Translations under genes and position numbers: made by a program
Origin: Synergistaceae bacterium
GTDB lineage: Bacteria; Synergistota; Synergistia; Synergistales; Thermovirgaceae
Direction: 5' to 3'
NCBI GenBank assembly: GCA_003446665.1
Contig: DMCT01000124.1
Location: 491 to 8,254, forward strand
Length of the DNA: 7,764 bases
Shown here: one piece after another, positions 1-7,628 of the stretch
How positions within the stretch are numbered: position 1 is the first letter of the stretch
Layout of the letters: each line of letters begins with the position of its first letter
Notes under the pieces: generated by a model
What the model saw: only the letters and a program-made list of their open reading frames with translations
Told to the model about the DNA's origin: nothing
Databases searched by the model: none

Positions 1-980
1 ATTTTCCGCCGTGCCTCGAAGCGGTCCATCCCTTCGAAGTCGGGCCCGGCCTTTTCGTTCATTCTTCCTGTTTCGTCGATAACCTGGACCGGCTCGAGGT
101 CATGCCGTTCGCCGACGAGAAAATCATTGGGGTCGTGGGCCGGGGTTATCTTGACGAGCCCCGTCCCGAACTCCGGATCCACCATGTTGTCTTCTATTAT
201 CGGGATCACGCGACCGCACAACGGAACGCGCACCTGCCTGCCTATATACCCTGCATTGCCCTCGTCACGCGGATGAACAGCGACGGCCACATCGCCAAGA
301 ATCGTTTCCGGGCGGGTCGTGGCGACCGTTACGCCACCATCGCCATCTACAAAGGGGTAGCGCACGTAATAAAGCATACCCTCCGTGGGCTCATGTTCTA
401 CTTCAAGGTCCGAGAGAGCCGTGTGGCAACGCGGGCACCAGTTGATAATATATTTCCCCTGGTAAACGAGTCCTTCCTTGTAGAGTCTTACGAACACTGC
501 CCTGACCGCTCTCGAAAGGCCTTCGTCCATGGTAAAGCGCTCTCTGCTCCAATCACAGGAAGCCCCCAGCTTCTTGAGCTGGTTTATGATCCTGCTGCCG
601 TACTCTTCCTTCCACTCCCAGACCTTTTCTACGAAGGCATCCCTCCCGAGGTCATGGCGCGAAATGCCTTGTTCCTGGAGTTGGCGTTCAACGACATTCT
701 GCGTCGCAATCCCGGCATGATCGGTTCCCGGCAGCCACATGACGTTTTTCCCTTTCATGCGCATATAGCGGCAGGTTATATCCTGAAGGGTGTTGTTGAG
801 GGCATGGCCCATGTGCAGCGATCCCGTGACGTTGGGAGGAGGAATCACTATGCTGAAAGGCTCTTTTTCCTCGTCAGGTGTGGATGAAAAAAGCCCAGTC
901 TCCAGCCACCAGGCGTACCATTTATCTTCGATCGGAGAGGGATCATAGGCTTTGCTCAACTCCCGGCCTTTGTTGGTCAT
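1..980 (-). CDS. valS: Valine--tRNA ligase, N-terminal part (cut by window edge)
   Basis: Cytoplasmic class I aminoacyl-tRNA synthetase that joins valine to tRNA-Val and hydrolyses mischarged threonyl-tRNA-Val. I translated the minus strand from position 980: 326 complete codons are present out of about 880 usual for the family, so the 3' two thirds lie outside. Seen: [16 protein letters not shown] with the HIGH-type ATP motif HMGH at residues 56-59; [10 protein letters not shown] shortly after; NWCPRCHTA with a CxxC pair at Cys182/Cys185; and the start of the CP1 editing domain with TTRPE (Thr221, Thr222) and ITPAHDPND (His282-Asp286), both hallmarks of the post-transfer editing site. The KMSKS loop and anticodon-binding domain would be beyond the edge. 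The ATG at 980 is chosen because AAGGAGG lies 8 nt upstream; an in-frame GTG two codons earlier is only 2 nt from that site. Last gene seen in the run, 44 bp after engB. Confidence 0.97.
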   Translation of the reverse strand, partial: MTNKGRELSKAYDPSPIEDKWYAWWLETGLFSSTPDEEKEPFSIVIPPPNVTGSLHMGHALNNTLQDITCRYMRMKGKNVMWLPGTDHAGIATQNVVERQLQEQGISRHDLGRDAFVEKVWEWKEEYGSRIINQLKKLGASCDWSRERFTMDEGLSRAVRAVFVRLYKEGLVYQGKYIINWCPRCHTALSDLEVEHEPTEGMLYYVRYPFVDGDGGVTVATTRPETILGDVAVAVHPRDEGNAGYIGRQVRVPLCGRVIPIIEDNMVDPEFGTGLVKITPAHDPNDFLVGERHDLEPVQVIDETGRMNEKAGPDFEGMDRFEARRK

Positions 981-988
981 TTGCACGT

Positions 989-995
989 CCTCCTT
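989..995 (-). promoter_or_regulatory. Ribosome binding site of valS
   Basis: The minus strand reads AAGGAGG, a full Shine-Dalgarno match, 8 nt before the ATG at 980. It selects this ATG over the in-frame GTG at 986-984. I see no promoter or terminator in the 44-bp engB-valS gap, so valS is probably read through from engB. Confidence 0.85.
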
Positions 996-1024
996 GAAAT
1001 CCTGTAATTTCCTGTCCCAATCTT

Positions 1025-1633
1025 TTATAAGTCTTCATCCAATCCGGCCAAGAATTCATCAAGGGCCTTTTGCAGCTCCTGTATACCGATTCTTTTTTCT
1101 GTGGATACATAGATCGGAGCTCCCGCTGTCGGGGGAATATTCTCCAGATGTTTCCTGTAATAAGAGGAGCGTTTAGTCACAGGGATCTTGTCCGCCTTGG
1201 TGAAAGCGATTAAAACTGGAACGTCGCTTGCGGCAAGCCAGCGCTCCAACTGCCTGTCGTTTTCCAGCATACCGTGCCTGAAATCGACTAGATGGACCAC
1301 GAGCACCAGGAAGGGACGCGTGGTTATGTAGCCTTCGATCAGGTGCGACCACTGTGAACGTTCCGCTTTGCCCCTTTTCGCAAAACCAAAACCCGGAAGA
1401 TCGACCAGGTGAAAGGGTCTCTTGGCTCTTACTTCGTAAAAATTTATGCTCCGCGTCTTCCCAGGTTCCCGGCTGACTTTGGCAATACGCCTTCCCAGAA
1501 GGGCGTTTATCAAGGAGGATTTTCCCACGTTGGACCTTCCGGCAAAGGCGATTTCGGGCAGTCTTCCCTCGGGAAGCTGACTCATGTTATAAGACGTCGC
1601 AACAAGCGTTCCGGACCAGGTTGTTTCAGCCAT
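1025..1633 (-). CDS. engB: Ribosome biogenesis GTP-binding protein EngB (YsxC/YihA family)
   Basis: Small Era/Obg-like (TRAFAC) GTPase needed for assembly of the 50S ribosomal subunit; cytoplasmic. With the ATG at 1633 the protein is 202 residues (family 195-210). All G motifs are visible: G1 GRSNVGKSS at 32-40; G2 in KTRSIN (Thr60); G3 DLPGFG at 78-83; G4 TKAD at 145-148, the TKxD form usual for this family; G5 around VSTEKR (Ser177). The leader LPEIAFA just before the P-loop is also typical. A TTG at 1660 would add nine residues (211 aa), but neither start has a strong Shine-Dalgarno. I prefer the ATG because it overlaps the lon stop in ATGGCTGA (8 nt), which suits translational coupling, and because the shorter N-terminus fits the family. 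The function is certain; the exact start is not. Confidence 0.95.
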   Translation of the reverse strand: MAETTWSGTLVATSYNMSQLPEGRLPEIAFAGRSNVGKSSLINALLGRRIAKVSREPGKTRSINFYEVRAKRPFHLVDLPGFGFAKRGKAERSQWSHLIEGYITTRPFLVLVVHLVDFRHGMLENDRQLERWLAASDVPVLIAFTKADKIPVTKRSSYYRKHLENIPPTAGAPIYVSTEKRIGIQELQKALDEFLAGLDEDL

Positions 1634-3986
1634 CGTTTCCGCTGTCCATTGCTTTACCAAATACTTCGAGAATATTGCTCGTGAAATGCAGTCTAACGCC
1701 CTTCGTCACCCAGGGGGGCATTTCCTCCACATCAGCCATGTTCTCCGATGGAAATATAACTTCTTCCAAACCGTGACGTTTCGCGGCAAGAAGCTTCTCC
1801 CTGACACCTCCCACTGGAAGGACCTCACCCCTGAGGGTTATTTCGCCGCTCATGGCGAGGCTGCTTTTGACGGCCTTCCCCGAAAGCGCCGAGTACATGA
1901 CCGTTGCAAGGGCTATCCCGGCTGACGGGCCGTCCTTTGGAATGGCACCTTCGGGAACGTGGACGTGAATATCCGTTTTGTCCCACTTCAGTCCCTCGAG
2001 GCCAAGTTCTTTGGCATGGGCCTTGAGATATCCCAGGGCTGTCTGGGCCGATTCCTGCATGATCTCCCCAAGGTTTCCGGTCAAAACGACATTACCCTTG
2101 CCCTCCATAGTGGCAGACTCTATAACGAGGACGTCCCCGCCGGTCTCCGTCCAGGCAAGCCCTATCACAGCACCAGGCTGGGGTTTTTTGGGCAATCTTG
2201 CATCGTAATGTTTGGGAGTTCCCAGATATTCGCGCAAGTCCCTTACTGTGATTTTTATCGGACCAGTCTCTTTTGACCCGCGATTTTGTTCCTCCACGAG
2301 TCTGCGAGTAACCTTTCGCGCGATTCTCGCCAGTTGTCGCTCCAACTCGCGAACTCCGGCCTCACGCGTATAATCCCTGATTATTTTCTTTACCGCGTTG
2401 GGAGAAAAAACGAGGAAATCCTCTTTAAGGCCATGTTCCGCAAGCACCTTTGGGATCAGGTGGCGTTTGGCAATCTGGTATTTCTCCTCGGCCACATAGC
2501 CGGGAAGCCTGATAATCTCCATCCTGTCCAAAAGGGCCCTCGGAATCGTGTGGGTAACGTTCGCCGTCGTTATGAACAGTACTTCGCTGAGATCGAAGGG
2601 GACCTCCAGGAAATGATCCGTGAATGAGCTGTTTTGCTCCGGATCCAGAACTTCGAGAAGCGCGGCAGCAGGGTCACCCCTGAAATCGGCTCCGATCTTG
2701 TCGACCTCATCGAGAAGCATTACGGGGTTTTTCTTCCCGGCCTGCTTTATCTTCTGGATTATCCGGCCCGGCAGGGAACCGATGTAGGTCCTCCTGTGCC
2801 CCCTGATCTCCGCCTCGTCACGAATTCCACCCAAGGACATGTTGACGAAATTACGTCCCAGTGCCCTCGCTATGGATCGGCCCAAAGAAGTCTTGCCGAC
2901 CCCCGGGGGTCCCACAAAACAGAGCACTTGCGATTTTGTCCTGCTGCCAGCCTGTTTCCTGACGGCCAGAAATTCAAGGATCCTCTCCTTGGCTTCTTCG
3001 AGTCCCCAATGATCCTCGTTCAGGACTTTTTCGGCATACCTGATGTCTACTGTATCTTTTGAGCGTTTGCTCCACGGCAGGTTGACGAGCCAGTCTATGT
3101 AAGTCCTTACCACCGTGGCCTCCGCCGAAAGCGGCGGCATCTTGGAAAGGCGGTCGATTTCGTGAAGGGCCTTTTCCCTGGCTTCCGAAGGCATGTCGGC
3201 CTCTTCTACCTGCTCCTTGAGCTTTTCTATCTCGGAAGTTTCCTCTCCTTGCCCCAACTCATCCTGAATTACCTTCAGCTGCTCTCTGAGATAAAATTCC
3301 TTTTGCCCTTTTTCAAGCTCCTGGCGAACCCGTTCGTGTATCGATTGCTCAACTTCGAGGATCTCTATTTCTCTCAAGAGTATTTTCAGTATTTTTTCCA
3401 GCCGGACCTTGACATCTGCTGTTTCAAGAAGTTCCTGCCTGTCGGCGATTTTGATTTGCAGATGCGAAGCGACCAGGTCCGCAAGAAAATCCGGATCCTC
3501 CACATTATTGATCGACATCATCACCTCGGTAGGGACCCTCGGGTGAAGTGACACGTATCGTTCAAATTGAGCTGACACGGAGCGCTTGAGAGGCTCGAGC
3601 AACTCGTCTTCCACGGCGATCGCCGAGGCCATCCTGGAATAGCTGCATTCGTAATGATCTTCTGCAAGGAACATTCCCTCGATCCGAGCACGCTCAAGAC
3701 CCTCGACCAGCACTTTTGTAGAACCGTCGGGAAGCCTGACCATCTGAACTATCATGGCCATCGTGCCAACCTGATACAAGTCATCCGGTTCGGGATCGTC
3801 CTGGGTCATGTCTTTTTGGGTCACTACGCAAATTTTTCGGTCCCGTTCGATCGCTTCTTCGAGGGCTCTCCTGGATCCCGGCCTTCCTACGAAAAGTGGC
3901 GCCACCACTCCCGGAAAAAGCACAAGGTCTCGCACGGGAAGTACGGGAAGGACCCCGGAGGATCCCCCTTTTTTGGACATCGCCAA
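1626..3986 (-). CDS. lon: ATP-dependent protease Lon (LonA type, S16)
   Basis: Soluble homo-oligomeric AAA+ serine protease that degrades misfolded proteins and short-lived regulators. At 786 residues it is full length (E. coli 784). Domains: N-terminal substrate-binding LON domain about 13-210, starting [14 protein letters not shown]; helical/coiled linker about 210-300; AAA+ module with Walker [10 protein letters not shown] at 359-367, Walker B LLDEVD (Asp426-Glu427), sensor-1 Asn476, probable arginine finger Arg488 and sensor-2 GVRELER near Arg546; C-terminal protease domain with PKDGPSAG (nucleophile Ser688) and [12 protein letters not shown] (Lys731). The Ser-Lys distance of 43 equals that of E. 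coli Ser679/Lys722. There is no membrane segment, so it is LonA, not LonB. The start is TTG, one base after the clpX stop: a strong Shine-Dalgarno lies 8 nt before it, whereas the next in-frame ATG (3980) is 14 nt away. It overlaps engB downstream. Confidence 0.98.
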   Translation of the reverse strand: MAMSKKGGSSGVLPVLPVRDLVLFPGVVAPLFVGRPGSRRALEEAIERDRKICVVTQKDMTQDDPEPDDLYQVGTMAMIVQMVRLPDGSTKVLVEGLERARIEGMFLAEDHYECSYSRMASAIAVEDELLEPLKRSVSAQFERYVSLHPRVPTEVMMSINNVEDPDFLADLVASHLQIKIADRQELLETADVKVRLEKILKILLREIEILEVEQSIHERVRQELEKGQKEFYLREQLKVIQDELGQGEETSEIEKLKEQVEEADMPSEAREKALHEIDRLSKMPPLSAEATVVRTYIDWLVNLPWSKRSKDTVDIRYAEKVLNEDHWGLEEAKERILEFLAVRKQAGSRTKSQVLCFVGPPGVGKTSLGRSIARALGRNFVNMSLGGIRDEAEIRGHRRTYIGSLPGRIIQKIKQAGKKNPVMLLDEVDKIGADFRGDPAAALLEVLDPEQNSSFTDHFLEVPFDLSEVLFITTANVTHTIPRALLDRMEIIRLPGYVAEEKYQIAKRHLIPKVLAEHGLKEDFLVFSPNAVKKIIRDYTREAGVRELERQLARIARKVTRRLVEEQNRGSKETGPIKITVRDLREYLGTPKHYDARLPKKPQPGAVIGLAWTETGGDVLVIESATMEGKGNVVLTGNLGEIMQESAQTALGYLKAHAKELGLEGLKWDKTDIHVHVPEGAIPKDGPSAGIALATVMYSALSGKAVKSSLAMSGEITLRGEVLPVGGVREKLLAAKRHGLEEVIFPSENMADVEEMPPWVTKGVRLHFTSNILEVFGKAMDSGNDG

Positions 3987-3987
3987 A

Positions 3988-5331
3988 TCAGGCTACCTCC
4001 TCATCATCTTCGAGGAACTCCATTTCGGGTTCTCCCCTGCCCAGAACGAAATCTTCGTTCAAAACAACCCTGGACAAGTTTTCTGCCTTGGAGGGAATCT
4101 CGTACATGAGGTCCAGCATTATGGACTCCATAATAGACCGCAATCCCCTGGCCCCCGTTTCCTTCAATGCCGCTACCTTTGCTATGGCTTTAAGGGCATC
4201 CTCCGTTAAATCCAAAACAACGCCTTCCATCAAAAAGGCCTTCTTGTACTGCCTTATCAGCGCGTTTTTAGGTTCTGTGAGTATCCTGACAAGAGCGTCC
4301 TCGCCGAGTCCCTCCAGCGAGGCTATCACAGGCAGCCTGCCAATGAACTCAGGTATGAACCCGTAAGCCATCAGGTCATCCGGCTGGACTTCTTTCAGGA
4401 GGATCGATTTCTGGCGTTTGGCTTCCTCTATGATATTTCCGCCGAATCCTATGGTCTTCTTGTTCACGCGCCTGGCGATTATTTTCTCCAGACCGTCAAA
4501 GGCTCCTCCGCATATGAACAGGATATTCTTCGTGTTGATCTGGATGAAATCCTGGTAGGGATGTTTTCTGCCTCCCTTTGGAGGAACGTTGGCCACCGTC
4601 CCCTCGATCATTCTCAGCATGGCCTGCTGTACGCCTTCGCCGGAGACATCTCTCGTTATAGACGTAGACTCCGATTTGCGGGCGATCTTGTCTATCTCGT
4701 CGATGTAGACGATGCCCTTTTCGGCTCGTTCTACATCATAATCAGCCGCTTGCAAAAGCCGCACGAGGATGTTTTCCACATCCTCACCGACATATCCCGC
4801 TTCTGTAAGCGTAGTCGCATCGGCGATGGCAAAGGGGACCTTGAGCTGTTTCGCCAAAGTTTCTGCAATTAGCGTTTTACCGCAACCGGTCGGCCCTATA
4901 AGCAAGATGTTGCTCTTTTGCATTTCCGCGTCGTCCCCTTTTTCTCGGGCCTCCAACTGCTCCGTGATCCTCATGTAATGGTTGTAGACGGCAACGGAAA
5001 TGACCTTTTTCGCAAAGTCCTGACCGATTACGTACTGGTCGAGAAAGGCCTTGATCTCCTTTGGTTTGGGTGGAGGGTTGTCTAGGAAATCCAGGTCGTC
5101 TTCCGTCAAAGGATCCGAAAACGCCTGATCGGGCTTGCCAGCCACCTGAATGGCGGCTGAACCCGAAGTTTGTTCTTCTTCCTTGTGTTCCTGGAGAATC
5201 AGGTTGCACAGGTTGACGCATTCGTTGCATATATATACGCCAGGTCCGGCAATCAGCCTCAGGACTTCCTCGTGACTCTTTCCGCAGAATGAACATTTTG
5301 CATCGCGGAATGCACCGCCTGATTTCGACAT
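3988..5331 (-). CDS. clpX: ClpX, ATPase/unfoldase subunit of the ClpXP protease
   Basis: AAA+ hexamer that recognises substrates, unfolds them and threads them into ClpP; it also remodels complexes alone. 447 residues, slightly longer than the usual 410-430. Seen: N-terminal zinc-binding domain with Cys13, Cys16, Cys35 and Cys38 (CSFC...CNEC); Walker A GPTGCGKT at 146-153; pore-1 loop GYVG at 179-182; Walker B IVYIDEID (Asp211-Glu212); RKH loop at 255-257; the ClpP-docking IGF loop at 294-296 (KKTIGFGGN); arginine finger in PEFIGRLP (Arg332); and sensor-2 in TGARGLRS (Arg395). The IGF tripeptide shows it is competent to bind the ClpP encoded just upstream. The C-terminus ends in an acidic tail, [10 protein letters not shown], whose codons hold the lon ribosome binding site. 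The ATG at 5331 has AAAGGA 8 nt upstream. It lies 130 bp after clpP and 1 bp before lon. Confidence 0.98.
   Translation of the reverse strand: MSKSGGAFRDAKCSFCGKSHEEVLRLIAGPGVYICNECVNLCNLILQEHKEEEQTSGSAAIQVAGKPDQAFSDPLTEDDLDFLDNPPPKPKEIKAFLDQYVIGQDFAKKVISVAVYNHYMRITEQLEAREKGDDAEMQKSNILLIGPTGCGKTLIAETLAKQLKVPFAIADATTLTEAGYVGEDVENILVRLLQAADYDVERAEKGIVYIDEIDKIARKSESTSITRDVSGEGVQQAMLRMIEGTVANVPPKGGRKHPYQDFIQINTKNILFICGGAFDGLEKIIARRVNKKTIGFGGNIIEEAKRQKSILLKEVQPDDLMAYGFIPEFIGRLPVIASLEGLGEDALVRILTEPKNALIRQYKKAFLMEGVVLDLTEDALKAIAKVAALKETGARGLRSIMESIMLDLMYEIPSKAENLSRVVLNEDFVLGRGEPEMEFLEDDEEVA
3995..4002 (-). promoter_or_regulatory. Ribosome binding site of lon, inside the end of clpX
   Basis: The minus strand reads GAGGAGGT, encoding the last Glu-Glu-Val codons of ClpX. 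AGGAGGT sits 8 nt from the TTG at 3986 (ideal) and 14 nt from the ATG at 3980 (too far), so it decides the TTG start. Its position in the upstream coding region implies coupled translation of clpX and lon. Confidence 0.8.
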
Positions 5332-5461
5332 TCAGGACATCCTTTCATATATGGTATTCAGGGCGGACAGGACCCGGTTTCCGGTCCAGGGAAAAGACTC
5401 AGCTTTTTCGGGCCCTTGCCGCCTTTGCTTTTCTCACAATTTAATTCCAAAAGGGACTTGT
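5332..5461 (-). other. clpP-clpX intergenic region with a small hairpin
   Basis: 130 bp, the largest gap inside the run. At 5370-5387 the minus strand reads GGACCGG-AAA-CCGGGTCC, which can form a 7-bp stem with one bulged G and an AAA triloop. It is followed by TGTCCGCC, not a T-run, so it does not look like an intrinsic terminator. It may be an RNA processing or stability element. AAAGGA (5340-5345) is the clpX ribosome binding site. I find no convincing -35/-10 pair for a separate clpX promoter, and no small ORF with a good start. Confidence 0.5.
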
Positions 5462-6040
5462 CTAGCGTTTCTCTATCACCTTGTCCACTATACCGTATTC
5501 CACCGCTTCCTCAGCGGACATGAAAAAGTCCCTGTCGGTATCTCTTTCTATCCGATCCCTCGGTTGGCCGGTATGCTGCACGAGTATCTCGTGCAGCCTG
5601 TCTTTCAGTCTCAAGATTTCTTTGGCGTGAATCTGGATATCCGTTGCCTGGCCCTGGGTGCCTCCCAGAGGCTGGTGCAGCATGATCCTGGCGCTGGGGA
5701 GAGCTACCCTTTTACCTTTGGTACCGCCGGCCAGAAGAACCGCCGCCATGCTCGCAGCCTGACCTACACATATGGTCGCCACAGGACATTTGATGTACTG
5801 CATTGTGTCATAAATGGCCAGTCCCGAAGTGATCACCCCACCCGGACTGTTGATGTAAATATTCACGTCCTTTTCAGGATCTTCGCTTTCAAGAAACAGC
5901 AACTGTGCCACAACTAGATTGGCAAGATGATCATCTATGGTTTCACCGATAAAAATTATCCTGTCTTTAAGCAGCCGGCTATATATATCGTAAGCCCGTT
6001 CTCCTCTGCCGGTCTGCTCTATGACCATGGGGACAAGCAT
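5462..6040 (-). CDS. clpP: ClpP, proteolytic subunit of Clp protease
   Basis: Serine peptidase (family S14) that forms a barrel of two heptameric rings and degrades proteins delivered by ClpX or other Clp ATPases. 192 residues, close to the mature family length. The catalytic triad is visible: Ser97 in GQAASMAA, His122 in MLHQP and Asp171 in DTDRDFFM, in register with E. coli Ser98/His123/Asp172. The N-terminal [20 protein letters not shown] forms the family's axial loop region, and INSPGG (63-68) lies on the substrate-binding strand. No propeptide beyond a few residues is evident. The ATG at 6040 shares its A with the tig stop (TGATG), and AAGGAGG lies 10 nt upstream inside the last tig codons, so translation is probably coupled to tig. 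Confidence 0.98.
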   Translation of the reverse strand: MLVPMVIEQTGRGERAYDIYSRLLKDRIIFIGETIDDHLANLVVAQLLFLESEDPEKDVNIYINSPGGVITSGLAIYDTMQYIKCPVATICVGQAASMAAVLLAGGTKGKRVALPSARIMLHQPLGGTQGQATDIQIHAKEILRLKDRLHEILVQHTGQPRDRIERDTDRDFFMSAEEAVEYGIVDKVIEKR

Positions 6041-7440
6041 CAGGCATCATCCTCCTTGTTTTTTGCGTCTTTGTTATTTACATCTTCGGTATTCACTTCT
6101 TCTGCACCAGTTCCGGTTTCTTTTACGAGCGGTTTTTCGTTGACCTTGACGGATTCCACCAAGCGATCAATGGTCTTTTTGTAACGGACCCTGCCAAAAA
6201 CCTCTTCCAGTCTCTTTCTGTCATTGGCAAGAAACTGCTGGACTTTCTCGGTCTCGGCACCTATGGACTGAGCCAGGGCATTTATTTCTTCCATAAGGTC
6301 CTTCTGCGCCACCTGTATTTTTTCCCGCTCCGCATAGCTTTGGAGCACCAGGGAACGCTTGACCATATTTTCGGCACGCTTTCTTATTTCATTTTCGTGC
6401 TCCGATAGATCTATTCCTATTTCATTGAAATATTCCTCGCGTGACTTTCCGGTCTGCTGTTGGATCCGCTGTTCTTCTTCCCTTTTGATCTCTTCTACCT
6501 GTCTTTCTATGAGCTTGTCGGGAACTTCAACGTTTGAAGCATCGCACAATTTCGAGATTGCCTCCTGGCGACAACCCTCAATGCTCTCGGCTTCGAACCT
6601 GGATTTAAGGGCCTCGCGAACCTTTTCTCTGAATTCCTCTTCGGTATTCACGTCCTCGCCAAAAACCCTGGAATAAAGCTCGGGCCCTATTTCCGGAAGC
6701 TGTTTTTCCTCTATAGAAAGAATTTCCAGGTCGAACCGTACGGTTTCGGACGGCTTTTCGGCATCCTCGATATTTTCCTTCGGTATCTCTACAACTGCCG
6801 TCTCTCCGACGTTTTTCCCAAGCAAGGCCTCCCGGAACTCTTCTCTGACATTATCGGCGGAAAGGTCGATATCCGCTTTTACCGGCTCCTGTTTTTCGCC
6901 GGTTTCTTCCTCAGAATCGACTTTTACCGCGTACTGCACATGTACGATGTCCTGAGGTCCGGCAGGTCTTCCCTCTACGGGTTTTCTTTCAGCAAAAGTC
7001 TCCCTGAGCTGGTCGATGGCTTCGTCGACCATGTCCCCGGTAATTTCAACTATCCTTTTTTCCACCTCGAGAGCGGCGGGGTCCCCCAGTTCTACTTCCG
7101 GCCGGGTCTCGAAAGTGACGGTCATCAGTACCGGTTTGTCTTCCTCAAGAGTCTCTATGTCTACCTTTGGCGTGTCTATTAGTTCCAGCTCGTATTCTTC
7201 GATAAGCGTATCGAGCGTTTTCGGCAGAAGCTTTTCAAGGGCCTCCGACTTGATCGTATCCTTGCCGAGGCGCATTTCAAGAATGTTTTTAGGTACCTTA
7301 CCCTTACGAAATCCCTTGATTTCCGCCTTTTGCCTCAACTCGGAAATGGCTTTTTCCATAGATTCCCTGAATTCTCCTTCGGGAACCTCCACCTTGATCT
7401 TGACGATGTTCTTTTCCTGAGACACTATTTCAGAACGCAC
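6040..7440 (-). CDS. tig: Trigger factor, ribosome-associated chaperone
   Basis: Binds the ribosome near the tunnel exit and shields nascent chains; many homologues are also peptidyl-prolyl isomerases. 466 residues (E. coli 432). N-terminal ribosome-binding domain about 1-115 with the signature GFRKGKVP at 43-50, the same numbering as E. coli, which supports the GTG start at 7440. The PPIase (FKBP-like) domain is about 160-245: its end, [17 protein letters not shown], is recognisable, but the usual DFTG, DGxxF and IPGFE motifs are missing, so catalysis is doubtful. The C-terminal substrate-binding domain is about 250-435, largely helical and charged. The last 30 or so residues form a low-complexity, Asp/Glu/Asn/Lys-rich tail. 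GGAGGGAG lies 10-13 nt before the GTG. First protein gene after the promoter, and overlaps clpP by one base. The trigger factor identity is firm; isomerase activity is not. Confidence 0.97.
   Translation of the reverse strand: MRSEIVSQEKNIVKIKVEVPEGEFRESMEKAISELRQKAEIKGFRKGKVPKNILEMRLGKDTIKSEALEKLLPKTLDTLIEEYELELIDTPKVDIETLEEDKPVLMTVTFETRPEVELGDPAALEVEKRIVEITGDMVDEAIDQLRETFAERKPVEGRPAGPQDIVHVQYAVKVDSEEETGEKQEPVKADIDLSADNVREEFREALLGKNVGETAVVEIPKENIEDAEKPSETVRFDLEILSIEEKQLPEIGPELYSRVFGEDVNTEEEFREKVREALKSRFEAESIEGCRQEAISKLCDASNVEVPDKLIERQVEEIKREEEQRIQQQTGKSREEYFNEIGIDLSEHENEIRKRAENMVKRSLVLQSYAEREKIQVAQKDLMEEINALAQSIGAETEKVQQFLANDRKRLEEVFGRVRYKKTIDRLVESVKVNEKPLVKETGTGAEEVNTEDVNNKDAKNKEDDA
6051..6057 (-). 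promoter_or_regulatory. Ribosome binding site of clpP, inside the end of tig
   Basis: The minus strand reads AAGGAGG, 10 nt before the clpP ATG. The same bases encode Lys-Glu-Asp near the trigger factor C-terminus. It fixes the clpP start at 6040 rather than the internal ATG four codons on. Confidence 0.8.
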
Positions 7441-7450
7441 AACGCGACAA

Positions 7451-7458
7451 CTCCCTCC
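7451..7458 (-). promoter_or_regulatory. Ribosome binding site of tig
   Basis: The minus strand reads GGAGGGAG. GGGAG ends 10 nt, and GGAGG 13 nt, before the GTG at 7440: a somewhat long spacing, with a non-ATG start. Part of this site could pair with the leader's 5' hairpin (see findings). Confidence 0.65.
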
Positions 7459-7470
7459 GAGCCTCTTTTT

Positions 7471-7485
7471 ACTTTCCCGGAAAGT
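7471..7485. repeat. Perfect 15-bp palindrome in the tig leader (proximal)
   Basis: ACTTTCC-C-GGAAAGT: 7-bp arms around one central base. It shares a CC-N-GG core and flanking A/T arms with the palindrome at 7492-7504. The two centres (7478 and 7498) are 20 bp apart. It may be an operator half of a pair or an RNA fold; no regulator is known from this window. Confidence 0.6.
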
Positions 7486-7491
7486 TTTCTC

Positions 7492-7504
7492 TTATCCGGG
7501 ATAA
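7492..7504. repeat. Perfect 13-bp palindrome in the tig leader (distal)
   Basis: TTATCC-G-GGATAA: 6-bp arms around one central base, resembling the palindrome at 7471-7485. In the minus-strand RNA the two can also pair with each other: UCCCGGA (7501-7495) with UCCGGGA (7481-7475), a 7-bp stem with a 13-nt loop. That would compete with the two small local folds. Confidence 0.6.
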
Positions 7505-7515
7505 AGTTTCGTACT

Positions 7516-7535
7516 GTTTACCTCTCGAGGCAAAC
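7516..7535 (-). promoter_or_regulatory. Inverted repeat at the predicted tig transcription start
   Basis: On the minus strand GTTTGCCTC-GA-GAGGTAAAC: 9-bp arms with a single G-T mismatch. As RNA it gives a stem GUUUGCC/GGUAAAC (one G-U pair) with loop UCGAGA. The predicted +1 is about 7535, so the transcript would begin with this hairpin; a 5'-terminal stem of this kind often stabilises mRNA. As DNA it could instead be an operator overlapping +1 to +20. Confidence 0.5.
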
Positions 7536-7541
7536 CTCAAG

Positions 7542-7569
7542 ATATTAGCATAAGGTGCAAAAAGGTCAA
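7542..7569 (-). promoter_or_regulatory. Sigma-70/SigA-type promoter for tig and downstream genes
   Basis: On the minus strand: -35 TTGACC (7569-7564, five of six consensus bases), a 16-bp spacer, then -10 TAATAT (7547-7542, four of six) preceded by TGC, an extended -10. The predicted start is about 7535, giving a 95-nt leader before the GTG of tig. It lies after the tRNA terminator candidate and is the only convincing promoter I find in the window, so it probably drives tig-clpP-clpX-lon-engB-valS. Confidence 0.65.
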
Positions 7570-7590
7570 ACCTTTTCGCCCCTCCCTCCA

Positions 7591-7628
7591 TAAAAGTATA
7601 CCCCCCGCGTACTTCCCTATCGGGGGGT
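7591..7628 (-). terminator. GC-rich hairpin after tRNA-Leu, probable weak terminator
   Basis: The minus strand has ACCCCCCG (7628-7621), a 13-nt loop and CGGGGGGT (7607-7600): a perfect 8-bp stem. It is followed by ATACTTTTA, a broken T-run. The stem is strong but the tail is poor, so termination may be partial and some tRNA transcripts may continue into tig. On the plus strand no T-run follows. Confidence 0.55.

Noticed and set aside
102..887. Open frame of 261 codons on the plus strand
   Set aside because: It lies wholly antisense to valS, whose minus-strand translation carries clear synthetase motifs. The plus-strand product resembles no family I know and has no ribosome binding site.
1409..4366. 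Several plus-strand open frames of about 70-160 codons
   Set aside because: They are antisense shadows of engB, lon and clpX; none shows a recognisable motif or initiation signal.
4877..5296. Minus-strand open frame of 139 codons
   Set aside because: It is an out-of-frame shadow within clpX, covering the region that encodes the zinc domain and Walker A motif.
6040..6130. Low-complexity acidic tail of trigger factor as a possible frameshift or foreign addition
   Set aside because: The frame is continuous, the tail overlaps the clpP ribosome binding site cleanly, and charged tails occur in other trigger factors.
7561..7570. GGTCAAA at the tig -35 region, resembling a CtsR heptad
   Set aside because: A CtsR operator needs two such heptads in tandem; only one is present, and it is explained as the complement of the -35 box.
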